A DNA stretch of 64,000 nt, from assembly GCA_030248065.1 (NCBI GenBank), contig JASAMV010008303.1, forward strand, positions 1 to 64,000, given 5' to 3'. The stretch comes from Rhynchonema sp. JSB1_4. Lineage: Eukaryota > Nematoda > Chromadorea > Monhysterida > Xyalidae. Below are positions 9,370 through 24,300 of this stretch, piece by piece. The number at the start of each line of letters is the position of its first letter. The stretch's first letter is position 1. Both the position numbers and the translations under genes were made by a program. Below the pieces are notes generated by a model, which ran no database searches, had not been told where the DNA came from, and saw only the letters and a list, made by a program, of their open reading frames with translations.

Positions 9370-12300
9370 TCAATTCAAAACCACCCCCGAACCGTATTTC
9401 ATCGCACTCTGCAGCATTTTTCGATACTCGTCGGTCTCTTCATACGATCTGCCATCGTTCGGGTCAAATTCGCTCAAATTGCTGTTGTCGGCGATCTCAA
9501 CACCCTGAAACAACAAGGCAGATATATTGCTATTCAAAACACGGTGACTTTACGTGCGCGCTGGGTGCCTGACGTTTGAATACCGGCGTGCCGGCTCAGA
9601 CAGTCAGCTGAATTTTTTACTTACCCCTCGTTCTGTGCAACAACGCATGGCAGCGGGATAATAATATATTTACGGCAATGTGTCAAAACGTTCCGTCTGC
9701 GGACCAAAAAATGTTTCGCAGAATGCACTAAACTGCATGCAGATCGATAGGCGAACAATGACGTGAGCCAAGCCAAGTGATTGACCAAAAAAAACCACAA
9801 AATTCAGACCTAAAATCAATCCAAACCTTATTGAAATGGCTCGCAAATTCGTCTTTCGCCTTCGAATTTCCAAATTCGACCCTGAATTTGTAGCGAGCGG
9901 GCGGTTCATGAGCGAAATCATAGGATCGCCAACAGACAAACCACGGAGAACTGCGTTTCTGTGACACATCCAGGGCACACTGCTGAAAAAGTCCGGCGTT
10001 GATGGAATGAAAAGATTCGTTATTCACTGCCTGGGACCATAGCTGGTGCGTGGCCTTGGATACAGAACCATCTCAATCGCAGGGAAAACTAGTGTCATTC
10101 GAGACAAACACAACGCCTTCAAACTCGAAAACAATAAGTTACCAATGCCAAACCAAACGATTACATTTGCTCCAAATCTCAACCAGAAAATGTTAAAAAA
10201 AATCAAATAAAGCCAAAAAAACCGGTACAAACTGATCATCCCGTGAAACAACGAATAAGCATAATGCAAACAAATAAATAAATAACAAACAAACAAGAAA
10301 TTCCGAACACCGAGCCCAACCTTTGTTATCGGATGACTGATTACTTTCTCTGTGTTCGTGTCGCATTGCACGCGATAACACTCGAGATCCTCGTCGACGG
10401 TAATTTTCAAATGCCCGCCCACGAAACGAAGACCCTGCAATTGTTTTTTCTTAAAAAAGTTGGACAATTAAAACAATATAATCGCTTTATGGTTGTACAG
10501 ATTAGTGAGACGCGGATGAACTGACCAAAATTGGAAACCTCGCTTTAACGACTTGGAGATGGGTTGGGACAACAGATGAGGTTATGACTGAATTTGAACA
10601 ACAAGTGATTCCTCGAGAGCGAGGCTGGATTCAATGAGGTTCCCGGGGTTCTTTTGAATTACGAAGTATGGGCAAACTACACCAAGCGTTTGCAGCGACG
10701 TTTCTCCACAAATATTGGCCCAATTATTTGTCTGGCAACTCATACTTCGACTTCGACACAAGCAGATGAAAGCTGCCAGCGCAATTCTAAAGCAAAATAA
10801 GTTCTTTTTGAAGAAAAAAACAACAGCCAACCGCTGATTCCACGACAGTTGCAAGATCGGGGTCCTCGTCCGAGACTACAGCTGATTTGTAAATAGTCGC
10901 CTGACCCTGCCAGATAGGCTGCACATCGCTCTCGCCGCCACTACTGTCGCTGGCAGTGGTCAACGCTGTGCGTGGAGGAATTTGTTGTTGAATGCAAGAA
11001 TGCTGGTTTGGACTGTTGGATCATGTGTACATTGTGCTATTTTATTTTTTCTCAATTTGTGGTAAGGCGGTCACCAAGGGTGCATTTTTAGTCGAATGCA
11101 AGACTCTCTTAGCTTGAAGTTACAAAAAAGGTGCGAAAACCGACGAAAATGTTTCAGCCGATACCATACTAATAACACTAATTTTATAAACGGCGGTCAA
11201 CCGCACGCCGATTGCGTATAGTCCAGCCACGAACTCATGAGACGACTTTTTTTTGAAATTGGCTTGTGCTGATCCAACAATGTTCCGGTTCCACGTATTT
11301 CGGAAATGAAAGAAAGAGAAACGCACGTATTTTTCAAAAACACGCTCTCCACTCGGTGCGTAAATTCCCTTTTGACTCCCAAAACATTTGTGTGCTGAAC
11401 AACGCTGCTGTTCGCGTAAGCACGCAACAAATTGAGGTCAGCCAGCTGGAACTTGTCATCATCTCCCTCAGCCAATCTCTTTCTTTTGTTTGCGAAAACA
11501 CGTGTATCTGGAGAATTTTTGAATGCGGCCAAGCAAGCTTTAAAAAAGTCGTCTCATGAGCTGGTGGCTGGACTATACGCAACAAATAATTGAAAGTCAA
11601 CCACAAAAGCAAAAACTCAGTTTTCAAACACCGAAATCCAACTTACCGCCGCCGCCTTCTGCCGCTATCGGCTCCCCTTTATCGTTCACCACACAGTTGA
11701 TTTCGCTGAGTTTATCGAGCGCACGAAGTTGACGCTCTTCTTCTTAAAAAAAAGACTTGGAAAGATTTTGGACATTTTGAGAAAAAAAATTGGTAACAAA
11801 CAAGAAATCAACGAACCTTCTTCTTCCGGGGTCCACTGATCATCAGGTGGATCTGATTTAGTGGCACCAGCGGAATCGGGCATGGTGAACGGTTGTATCT
11901 GCAAGACAAAAATAATATTGCCTTGGCGATTCAGGGTAAACATTGTGCGGATTGTCTATTTACGTTGCCGAGGGCCGCTTAAGTCGCACAATGGCAGCTG
12001 AAGCTACTGATGATAAAATAAGCGCAAGCTCGCGGTCATTTTCGGTTGCTGCAGCACAGGACTGGCACAGAATGTGACCTGGGTTAGTACAGGAATCCAA
12101 AAATGTCGTTTAAAGAAGACTGGAATCTCCAAAACCCGGTATGTGAGGGGTCGCTTTGAACAGTGACACATGGGAAAAATCAAATTGAACTTCATCAGAA
12201 ATCTTTCCAACCGGCGAGCTAGACGCCCCAAACAATTGTTTCTGCGGTTGCTGCGACGCTTTCGTTTCAACATTGCCGAATCCAAATGTGAATCCAGATT

Positions 12301-15300
12301 GGGTTACGGTAGCATTGGGTACGGTAGGTTGTAGGGAGGAAGCACGGCTACCGTCACGCGAAGTGGCGCAACTCACACAGCTGAAAACAGGTGATGCCAC
12401 ATGATGAAATGACAATACTGTTACATTTATACCGCTCCCAAAAAAACATCCACCGAACTTTCTTTTAAAAAAAACGTATTGAGGTTTTTTTAGAATTCCG
12501 ATCAATGATCAACGACTTTGAAGCCTATGCAGCAGTGCGACAATGAAATCATCCCAATCATATGAACCACGTAGAAGATGTTCGGGTCGATGTTATTCTG
12601 ATGTGCACATATAATCACTCAAATCTAATCGTACAGTTGATAATGTTTCGCCGAACACATAAGGAAAAGTTGAACGATAGCACTCAGTAATTTCCCAAAC
12701 GCGACCAAACGAGAAGATTCCAAGATAAAAAAAATAACCCGACCAACATCTGTTTATCAGCCGTATTTCGCACGTAACAACTCGTGCATTCCCATGAACC
12801 GGGCTGGGGCTTAAACGCGTCGCCAAAACCCTGTTTGTCATCCTTTTGCACCGGCGGCTTTTGTGGCGTGTTGCCTGCAATGGAAGGAAACCGACAAATC
12901 AGTTATAAAAACATTTGCGTTTATAGCTGATCCGGACCGATCCGATTTCCAAGGTTGATACTGGTTGACTCCATACTTAGTTTTTTCCGCACCAGAAGCA
13001 ACAGCGACCAGACCCTTGTTCTATGGGCGTTCGAGTGCGTTATCCATAACGTTCTACACTTCGCGACTGGCTTTCTAAATTCCAACAAATCAAACGAGCA
13101 CAACATCGTGAAGTCAAACTACGCCAATACGAGCCCGATTTCGGAGGTGGTGCACTTGCAAAACGCAAAGGAGAAAATCCTCACGCACAACGTGCACGTT
13201 TCCCATATCAACAGCCACGTCTGGTTGTTCGACCAATCTGTCATTTCCGAAATCAGGCACGTGATGGCCTCGTGTTGCTATCTATACTACTAAAACAGGA
13301 AGGCGTATGTATGTATGTATGTGGCCCCCTCCCTCGGAAGGGCGGACGGGTCAATTTTCACGGGTAGCTTTGGGTATGCTAACGGGTCTTCGGGGGAGGG
13401 GGGCACGGCACGGGCGCGGAGCTGTAGCCGGGCCGTAGGCACGGGTGGTCCCGTCTAGTGTGAATAAATGCGATACGGTCAGCAAAACAAGCACGTAAAT
13501 GAAGTACAAACAACATAAAGTCCACACCTTTGCGTTCACCCATTTCCTTCACGGCCTGCTCAAAGACGCGTTTGAAGTCAGCAGCCTGTTCGTTGCTCTT
13601 GAATCGCACGGCCAACATTTCCAACTGAACGAAAGAGAAAATCACGATGATTAAAACAGAAACAGTCATCTGAAAGAAATAAAGACACACAACCACTACA
13701 GCAAACGCCTGACTTTCGATTCTTCGTCAGCGAAATCCTGCGCCGTCCACACGAACGCGCGGTTGGACGCCTGCATCGGCTTCACCGTCATGTCGCCCGT
13801 GATGTAGTGATTGGCGCAGATCTTGTGCACCTGGAAAACGAGCGGTGTCATTCTTTATGTTTTTCGTATTTATTTATGCGAACTGTTTTGTGTCGCGACG
13901 CAAAACACAACTGAATAACTTTCATTGCATTTATTCAAAAATAAAATATGCTCTGACTTGTTCGCGTCGCATCAACGCTCGAATTTTGCCCGATTCACGA
14001 TGTTTCAGTATCTTGAAATCGCCCACGCCTCGTTCCTTGTATTCGCCGGATTCTTTCACGAAACGGAACAGCTTGGCACGCTCGGAGAACAGAACCTGTA
14101 AAACAGCAGCTGAATAACAAAGATAGATCAGTTGACATCACAAACGACGTTTCATCTATTGAACAATATTATTGATTTCTTCTTCGTTTTTCCGCTTGCT
14201 TGATGACTGCAATTGCAGCCAAATACAGGTAATCTCATAAGCGCACTCGGCAAAACATTCTTGGCTCAGAGTTTCAAAAACTTGATCGGTTGCACTCGTT
14301 CATCGGAACTGAAGGAACAAATGCAAGAATTACTGTCGACACCGTTGTGTTTGCCTGACAAATCATCATCATTGCATATTATCAGCACATATCAGTGTGT
14401 CCGTCTACGAATTGTTTCGAATTGAACATGTGCGGCTGAAGCACAACGGCTGTTCCTCCACTTCATTTTACTGTTATCGGTGGAGGAATTCGCGTTTTCG
14501 TGCAACCATTTGCAGTGAACAGTGTTGGTTGCATGAGCACTTGTGTGAAGGCCGTGCACGCTGCTACAGACCCCATTTGTTCCTCCCTCCACCCGTTCCC
14601 CCAGTTCCGCGGCACAAGTATAAACGCACCATAATCATCATATGACGATGTCATCCTCTGACAAAAAAATCAGGCTTCAACTCTATCTGCTTCATTTCTT
14701 GCTTGGTGACATACATTCAGCCGACTTTCTGTTGCAGCACAAAAGGTGCATCGCAAAGCAAACGGAACACAAACTTCCCACAATCACTACCAGGCCAGAC
14801 AAAACGCCTAGATATGAATTAACAATGACCATCCCACTGATCGAACGATGACCTTTCCATTCAATAACGTTTCAGTTAATTAGTTATGAGGAAAATTTTG
14901 AAAAAATCAAAGACCAGTAAACTATACGGAAAAACATCATTCAATAAACACACGCAGCAAAACAAGCCTGCGGCCCCCAATTTTGCTTCACGGCCAGCAA
15001 CACTCAAATTCACAATCAGACTTCACTCTCAAATAAAGTTACCAAAAAAACACCCTCAAACACGCAATATAATAATAAACAGCCCACTAACCTCCTCCTC
15101 CTCCTCGCCAGTGACGACTTCGACCAAATTGGGCAACGGCACCACCGGAGTGAACTCAATGTTCGGCTCGAAATGATCCTCGGACCCGCCGGACTCGGTG
15201 CGCGTGCGTTCCGCCTTGCCAGGAGAGGGAGTCGACTGTTGTTGTAGGTTGGCGAACGGCTGCGAACAGATATCGTTGGTGAAGTAATTCGGGTTGGTTG

Positions 15301-18300
15301 GTATCAGGAGTCAGGACGATCAGAAACTTGCATGAAAACGCGAGTTTCACTACGAATTTTCATACACTTATTGACCATGATGCTCCTCGTTGGAGTTTTT
15401 GAAAAGAATTCGTGTATTGAATATCAATGTCTGCGCGTTCTTTCAGCGCGGGAGCGAGCGAGACTTCTTGTTCCATGATAACACACGTCGGAAACGTGGT
15501 CAACCATAGCGAAAGGCAGCCGCCAGAAAATGTTCCGTTGTATTTGTAATGTGTCATGACGGAAATGCGAAATGGCAAGACGCCATGCATTTACCATCGC
15601 TGTAAATCGGAAAACAACTCGCAACGAAACTGTTCGAAAGTCACGGGGCATCAACATCAGAACTGAGACACAATGCTGACACACGAAAAACTTTCGACAA
15701 ATCTAATATCCGTTGAGGAAAAAACTGACAATAATATCTAATGAGATATTGTCAGCGAATAAAGCAACGGGTTCCAAACTTATAAAAACGAATTTAAAAA
15801 GAGCTTATTCCGCTCAAAGACCAATCAACCTTGGCTCCAATGCCAGCAAATCCTTTCCCAGTCTTCTTGAACGCGTCGGGCGCAGGCGAGCCTGACGCAG
15901 CAAGGGAACCAAAGGACAGTCCACCACCCGGCTTCGTCGCTGTGGATGCGAATCCGAATACTGGGGCTGCAGCTGGAAACAGAACAAAAAAACAAAATCT
16001 TGAAATTTACAGCAAAAAAGTGAAAATTCAAGTGATGGCGCACGCACGCAGGTTCTGAGCCAAGATTTTCAATAAATAATCCCACACCACACTTCCCACA
16101 CAATACGTGTCATGGCACAAAACAAGCACCATGTAAAAAAACTATTATACCGGTTGTGGTGGCCGGTTTCTGTGCGTCCGTGGTCTTGGCCGACTCAGAT
16201 GGTGGCGCATCTTGACTTGTTGTTGTGGAAGAGCCAAGTTTGAAACTGAACGTCTGCGGACTCGCGCCGGCACTGGCCCGGGAAGAACTGGTGGAACCTG
16301 GAATAAAGGTTGTTGCCACATTAATTAAAAAAACAATAAAAAAACAATGATTCGGGAAAAACACAAAATTCGCAAACAACAACACCAAACCTCCGTAAAA
16401 TGCGGACGGAGGAAGAAGACCACAAAATTTTTTTAATCTTGACACTAGCAATCAGACCTGACGCCGTCGCAGCCAGCGGTGATTGGTTGTGCTTGGCGGC
16501 TGGTGATTGGATAACGGACGGTTTGAAACTGAATGTGGCTGGACTCACACCACCAGCGGGGGTTGAACCGGTGGACGTGTCAACTGTCGGTTTGGCACCT
16601 GGCCAAATGAAAATTGATCATTTTGAATCGAAGCACACCAAATGTCGACTAATTGTTTTGGTCATCACGGCAAAGCATTCCTGGGTCTAACATATATGAC
16701 AATTGTCTGTTGTTGACCATGAATATAAGCCCAACGTATGGCATACTGCGTATTGCAAGATTTGTAGTCAATGTAGTTGTTGACAAAACAGTGAGCGTAG
16801 CTAAAGCGAATTGAAGTACAACACCTGTGACACGAGCAGGCACATTTCGATTTGAGGTGTTCACGTTTTCTTATCTGAGAACAGAAATGTTTCGCCACAT
16901 GCGTTTATGCGCAAAGGCAACAGGACACAATCAGCGAACAAAGTGTCAGTATTATCTCGAAAAAAAGAGAAAACATAACAATAGATCACCTTCACTCGAT
17001 TTCGGCGTGGACGTATTTCCGGAGGCAGAGAAGCCAAACTGAAACGGTGAACCAGAGGCCGCTTGACCAAATGAAGTCGGTTTGAATGCAGGTGCAGCGG
17101 GAGCGGCGGGCACTTGTGACCCAGCGCCAGAGCCCCCTCCCGATCGTGGTGCGTCACAACACGCGCAACTGGAGAATTATCAATATTTGAAAATTAAACG
17201 GAAGAGAAAATTCACATAATGAAAGAGAAAACGTTTGGCGCACTTCGGTTTATCCTCATTGTTCCTGGTGTAACACATTGTGCACTCCCAGTTGCCCGGT
17301 TTCAGTTTGAAATCGTCGCCAAATCCCTTCGAGTCCTGTTTCTTGCTTTCAGCTAGCTGTCGCTGCGGTTTTTGCGGCGTGTTACCTAATTAAAAGAAAC
17401 AACAAACAGTCCTTTTTGGTTCAACAAAATACAAAAAAAGAGAAAGAACACACCAGTCGATTTCCTGTCAGCCATCAATTTCACGCTATTCTCAAATACT
17501 CGCTTGAATTCCGTGGCCTGCTCGTCATTCTTGAAGCGCACCGCCAACGTTTCAATCTGAAAATCGACGCCAAAATAAAAGAAAACTAAATAAGTCAAAA
17601 TCAACTCGCACAAAAAAACAACACCTTCACTTCTTCGTCAGCGTAATCGTGCGCGGTCCATACGAACGCACGTGTGCTGCTGGCCATTGGTTTCAATGTC
17701 ATATCACCCGATAGGTAGTGATTCGCGCACAGTTTGTGTACCTGCAACGCAGATTGGGTTTGATTATTAAATTGTATTTTTTAACTACTTCGGACACATG
17801 GTGAAATTGCCACTGAAATTAAAGCGTATTATTTCTGATCTCAACGGAACATTTATTGTCATTTTTGTTTGGGCGAGCCTGCTGGAGACCACGAGAGCAA
17901 AGGAAGTTCAGACAAACTTCTTATTTCAGTTTAGCAGAGCATTTCTTTTCTCGGGGGTCGTCACGAAACATTGGATGTATCAAGCTATCGGAATAAGCTG
18001 CGTTTTCGGAAATTATGCTTGCATTATTTTGACAGTATCTGTGCAGTCCTGGTCTTTATCACGTTCAATGCAGCATCTGCACTAAGCTTAAAATTTCGTT
18101 GCCTCATGCATTTTTACATCGCCTTCGAAGTCGAGGCAGGCAACAAACTCAACACACAGTCAACAAGCCACGCAGCTGACACACACACAGCTTGTGTGAC
18201 TGAAACGTTCGAAATGCACCACGAGCCAGCTGCGTGGCTTGTTGACTGTGTGTTGAGCTTGTTGCCTGCCTCGACTTCGAACAGGAGTTTCCCCCCGTCT

Positions 18301-21300
18301 GTAAAAATGCATGAGCCAGCGAAATTAGAAGTTTACCGTAAAATCACAATCAACACTTTACATAGATCGCACCTGTTCGCGTCTCATCAGAATCCTGATC
18401 TTGCCCGAGTCGCGATGTTGCAAAATTTTCAGCTCACCCACACCCCGCTCCTTATATTCGCTGGTTTCCTTGACGAATCGGAACAATTTCGCACGTTCCG
18501 AGAACAGGACCTGGATTTTAAAAAGAGTAATGGGATACATTTTCTCTTGGTTTTATAACCAAGACAGATGAAAATCAAGAGAGAATCAGCGCACTAACCT
18601 CTTCTTCTTCTTCGCCAGTGACAACTTCGACCAAGTCAGGCAGCGGCACCACCGGTGTGAATTCAACACTTGGCTCGAAATGTTCCTCCACCTGATAACC
18701 AAGAGAGAAACTTATTTTCCGAGTCTCCGACCCTTTATTTTTAATTTTACAAGACTTCAAATGATGTATACTTGTCAAAATGTGGGCCAAACATGGCGAA
18801 TTATAACCGCCAATAACGGTAGGATTCGCAACCTCACATGGTGGCCGTCGAAAACCCCGAAAAAAAACCCCGAAAAAAACCCCGAAACGGAAAACCCCGA
18901 AAAAAACCCCCGAAAATGAAAAACGCCAAAAATAAAACCCCGAAAACGAAAAACCCCGAAAAAAGCCCGAAAAATAAAAAATGTCAGGGATGAAAAAAAA
19001 TCTTGTTAGAGGTGGGTATTCATGTCGCTCGTGACCCACGAGTGAAACATCACCCCTACACTTGATAAATTGGCTTCGGATCAGACTTGAACCTAGACTT
19101 GGGCTTAGGCTTGTTCATAGGCTTAGGCTTAGGCTACCAGCCAGGAAGACATGTCCATATGAAGGAAACATCCACAAATGTACAGCTGCACAGGCTTTCT
19201 TTCAGGGTTAGGCTTAGGCTTAGGCTGCCAGCCAGGAAGACCTGTCCATTTGAAGAGAACTTCCACAAAAACCTAACTGCTCTGACTTTCCTTCAGGGCT
19301 AGGCTTAGGCTTAGGCTGCCAGCCAGGAAGACCTGGTCACATGAAGGCAACATCCACAAAAGTTTAACGGAATAGGCCTTCATTCAGGGTTAGGCTTAGG
19401 CTGCCAGCCAGGAAGACATGAACAGCCTAACTTGTGCCCGAACTGTACCAGTGCCCACTTTTTGGTGCACGAACTACATGAATACCCTTCTCTAACCAAA
19501 AGAATTGTTTTCCACACATTTTATATTTTTCGGGGTTTTTCGTTTTCGGGTTTTTTTTCGGGGTTTTTCGTTTTCGGGGTTTTATTTTCGGGGTTTTTTT
19601 CGGCGTTTTTTTCGGGGTTTTTTTTCGGGGTTTTCGACCCCACCCCCTCACATACAGACATCAACTGTTTTTGTGCGACCACCACAGTCAAAAAATGTTT
19701 CGCATGATCTACTAATATTTCACTTTGCGAAGCAATTCGCTAGCTCGCTCAACAACGAATTAAAGGGTCTCCGCCATATATATTCGACCAAAACCAATCT
19801 CAATGAAACTTGGCACGGTGACTGGGTTTGGTCCAAAACACTCACGGCCGAGAAAATTTTTTCCCATATCAGCTCCCTGTCTGAGCCCGAAAGGCTCAAA
19901 CGTAAAAAATTTTGACCCTACCACCGCACCATCAAAATAAAATACCGATCTGTTTCGCATGTTCTTAATGTGCCGTTTGATCACAAATGTTTCATAAACG
20001 CCTTGGCTCTAATTTAAAATTATACTCACTTTTTTGGCTCTACCACAGCTCGCGCTACTTTGCCAAAACCACGCTAATTTTAGAAGAAATAATTTCCATT
20101 GTATTTTTGGGCCACATAGACAGCACACAGAGCTTTGCTATAAAGTAGGTAACAAAGCCCATTTAGCACGCTATTCAAGCGATCAAAGACCAATTTCCCA
20201 TCGCTGATAAGTTTCGACAAAAGTTCGCTCAACTGTTGTGAGCCTCAACTTTTTGGCCCTTTTCTGGGGACCCCAAGCACACTTCTATGTCATAATTTCC
20301 TATTTTAATAACGATGTACCAAGGTGATATATGGCACGCCAGATAGTAAAAATACAGTTGTTGTTAATTATGTGCAAAACTATGTTGGTTCATCTGCATA
20401 CTTGGAGGTACGAGCAAGAAATGAATTTTACACAAAATCCACCATATTAACAAATTTTCGCTTCCGTCACATTTTTAGTCTACCTACTGTTGTGATGGAA
20501 TTGTGGCATTTACTGTCCGATGAAGCCCCACCGTTATTGTTGTTTATCGATCAAAATTCAAGATCATAGCTCTAACGCATCTTGGGCAGAAGTCGTTCAA
20601 ATGAAGGCACCGTAGACGCTGGTCCGGTTACAAGCCCGGTTGTAGTTCCAAGTCCAACGCACGGACCTCAATGATCACGATTTTTCTAAAGATACGCTAG
20701 AGCTAGAATTTTGGATTTTAATCGATGAACAACAATAACGTTGGGGCTTCATCGAACAGTAAATACCACACTTCCATCACAACTGCGGGCAGGCTATAAA
20801 TACGACGGAAGCGAAAATTTGCTAAAATTATGAATTTTGTGTGAAATTCATTTGTTGCTCGGACCTCCAAGTATGCAGATGAAACCTATACTTGCGTATT
20901 TTTCCGCAAAATATATTTTTGGAAAAAAAACCGTTTTTTTTCCGGGAAAAAAACGGTTTTTTTTCCAAATATTTTTCCAGTACTTAAGGATACCCATGGT
21001 CCAAAAACGCCTATTTCGGAGAAAATTTTGTCGGGAAATGGCCTGAAACAGGCTAAAAATGCACTTGGAGATTAAAAAGTGCTCATTTTGAACTGTTTAG
21101 CACCGATTTACATTGGTTTTGACAACATCCTTTCGTCCCCTTTGAAAATATTTCGGAAATTTTTGGAAAAAAAACCGTTTTTTTCCAAAAGTTGCTACTT
21201 GGAAAAATTTCCGGAAAAATAAAAACGTATTTTTCCGGGCCTCGGAAAAAAAACGGTTTTTTTTCGGTTTTTTTCCGGAAAAAAAACGGTTTTTTTTCCG

Positions 21301-24300
21301 GCCCGCAAGTATAATGAAACCAACATAGTTTTGCACATAATTAACAACAATTATATTTTTACTATCTGGCGTGCCATATATCACTTTGGTACATCGTTAT
21401 TAAAATAGGAAATTATGACATAGAAGTGTGCTTGGGGTCCCCAGAAAAGGGCCAAAAAGTTGAGGCTCACAACAGTTGAGCGAACTTTTGTCGAAACTTA
21501 TCAGCGATGGGAAATTGGTCTTTGATCGCTTGAATAGCGTGATAAATGGGCTTTGTTACCAATTTAATAGTAAAGCTCTGTGTGCTGTCTATGTGGCCCA
21601 AAAATACAACGGAAAATTTTTTTTCTAAAATTAGCGTGGTTTTGGCAAAGTAGCGCGAGCTGTGGTAGTGCCAAAAAAGTGAGTATAATTTTAAATTAGA
21701 GCCAAGGCGTTTATGAAACATTTGTGATCAAACGGCACATTAAAGGGGCCACGACATTATTATTTTTCGCTATAAACCGCCTGATTTTATGTCAAAAATT
21801 CAAGGACGACATCCGAAGGAACATGTCTTACAAAGACAACAACATTGACTCGCGCTGTTTTCAGCATGAAAATCACTCCCGAACATCGAATGTCAGGAAC
21901 AAAAGTAAGTTTGCTGTAGTCGCTCGGCTGCTTGACAATCAGGCATATCGAGCTCAAAAAATTATGATATGGACTGGGCGCTTATGTAATATTTGCGAAA
22001 CATTTTTCCGGCAACCAGCTCCATGCACCTGTGCGACGTTGCAATTTCTGTGGCAACGGAAATGTTTCGCAAATATTACATAAGCGCCCAGTCCATATCA
22101 CATTTTTTGAGCTCGGATGCCTTGCAATTTTCAAGCAGCCGAGCGACTACAGCAAACTTACTTTTGTTCCTGACATTCGATGTTCGGGGGTGATTTTCAT
22201 GCTGAAAACAACGCGGGTCAATCGTCGTTTTTGAAACATAAAATCAGGTGGTGTATCGTGAAAAATAATAATGTCGCGCCCCCTTTAAGAACATGCGAAA
22301 CAGATCGGTATTTTATTTTGATCGTGCGGTGGTAGGGTCAAAATTTTTTACGTTTCAGCCCTTCGGGCTCAGACAGGGAGCTGATATGGGAAAAATTTTC
22401 TTGGCCGTGAGTGTTTTGGACCAAACCCAGTCACCGTGCCAAGTTTCATTGAGATTGGTTTTGGTCGAATATATATGGCGGAGACCCTTTAAGATATAAA
22501 AAACTCTAACAAGCCAAAAAAATAAAACAGACCGATCCGGCACTTTCACTGCGATTGCGTTGCGGTGTTCCGGTCTGAGCCGGTGACTGTGGTTGTTTCT
22601 GACCGGCAGGGGCGGCCGGTGGTTGCGTTGGCGTGAACGAAAACGTCGAGCCTGCGGAGGTGCGAATGAAAGTCGATGTTTCCTTGATGTGCCTGCTGAT
22701 CAGGTCACTGAACTTTTTGCAACTTCATAACAACCAGGGTATAAGATTCTAACAATAACAACATCCACCAAGGAAATAAGATTTTCAGTGTATTCGGGAA
22801 AGCTTTGCGGTTGATCGAAATTACTGACATCAGTAAATCTCGACAGATTTTGAATTAAAAAAATCCACGAGACTAAAACTGAATCTGTAAGATCCGACGG
22901 TCTGATCACCAAAGTTCACGTCGACTCCAAAAAAAACAATCTTGTGAGAAGACCCAAGATCTAACCAGCGCCCATTCCGCCGGCCGCTATAGCCGTCACT
23001 GGCGTCGCACTTTTCTCCGGCGACGCCGTTTTTGGGAACGACAATAGAGGCGTTCGTGTGGCGCCCGTTGAGATCATCTCTGTATGTCCGGCCACTAAAA
23101 TCGAAGACATTGTTCAATGTCAATTCGAAAAAAAAACAAAGAAAAAATAATAAAAATACAAACTCGATGTTTTCGGCATGAAGGATGATCCAAATCCCGT
23201 GAAGCCAGCGAACGGTGCAGGTGCTGCGCTTATCGTGGTGTCTGGTGTGACCGCAGTGGCTGGCGTCGTGCTGGCTTTAGCTGGACTGATGGTACTCACG
23301 ATTGTGGGCTGCGTTGAGAACTGCAAGATGCCCAATAGAAATTAAAGAGAAAAGTTGTGTGAAAAGAGAGAGAAAATACCTGAAACCCTCCGAACAGCGC
23401 CGAAGTCGTGCTTTTGGTGGGTTCAGTTTCTTTAGCCGGCTGCGACAGGCCAACGCTCGGGAAAGTCGGCTGTAAAATTTTAAGGTCGATTTATACATCT
23501 GACTTCCGGGAAGTAGAAGTCAAAATCAGGTGATGTCACTACCACGCAGAAGTGCACGGCAAGGCAGTGATTGTTTGTAGTGACTGCCTGTTCCACTCTG
23601 TCCATTGACCGCTGCCTGCCTTCTACTGTTCTTGTTCTGTTAATGAGCTGACCGAACGGGCAGTCACAAATTTCTGACTGCTACTGCCGGGCAGTCAGAG
23701 TATAAACCGACCTTTATTGTCAAAAATTTGCGTTACAATTTAAACCCGAAAGACAACAACCCCGCCGCACCGCGCGGAGCGGAGGGAGGAAGCGAGCCCG
23801 CCGCGGGGCGCAGCAGGACCGACCCACCCCACCCCACCCCCCCGGCCCGCCGCCCCGCCAACACATACATACCATAGCAGATTGGACAGTCGATAAATTT
23901 ACGTTCATAGCTGCATTTGGTTTGCACTCGACCACGTTTGGGGAAGGCACACGCGCCGCACCGCTGGACAGACTGCTCAAGTTGAGATTCTGCGACTGCA
24001 ACAAAAAATCGCAATATCAAATTTGGAGATCGGTTATCGTGAAGAATGCGCAACTTCCGAGAATTTTCGACTTCAAAAAAATTCAGAGAAAGATCGGATC
24101 GGAAAAATATATGTTTGATGTTTTACAGCACTGCTCTTACGCCCGCTCGACATGCATGAGTGCATAGTATGTAAAGGTCAGGACAATTCAAATGTCGACA
24201 GAAATGTTCCACGACCTGAGTAAACTTCAAACTAAGGGCGCCCTTAGTCATAGTGGAAAATGGAAATGGAAATGCAAAAAATAATCTATGTCCAAGTTTT

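Larger units (their letters stand above)
19764..22488. mobile_element. Large TTAA-flanked foldback element (piggyBac-type ends)
   Basis: The arms pair over several hundred bases: AGGGTCTCCGCCATATATAT at the left end matches the reverse complement at 22488. TTAA flanks both sides (19760-19763, 22489-22492), the piggyBac target duplication. It is 2.7 kb and no transposase is visible. A smaller foldback is inserted at about 20392-20890 in the left half and a TTAA MITE at 21744-22284 in the right half. The centre (20920-21300) is made of AACCGTTTTTTTTCC-type palindromic words. Confidence 0.75.

Noticed and set aside
9670..13696. Plus-strand ORFs in the nucleoporin region
   Set aside because: They are shadows of minus-strand exons, which have consistent splice sites and domains.
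19104..19420. A chromosome end
   Set aside because: TTAGGC units are few, interrupted by non-telomeric sequence and surrounded by exons of one gene on both sides.
23873..23995. Zinc finger in an alternative frame (CGAC...CPIC)
   Set aside because: Splice phases of the neighbouring exons require a different frame; the alternative meets a stop in the next exon.
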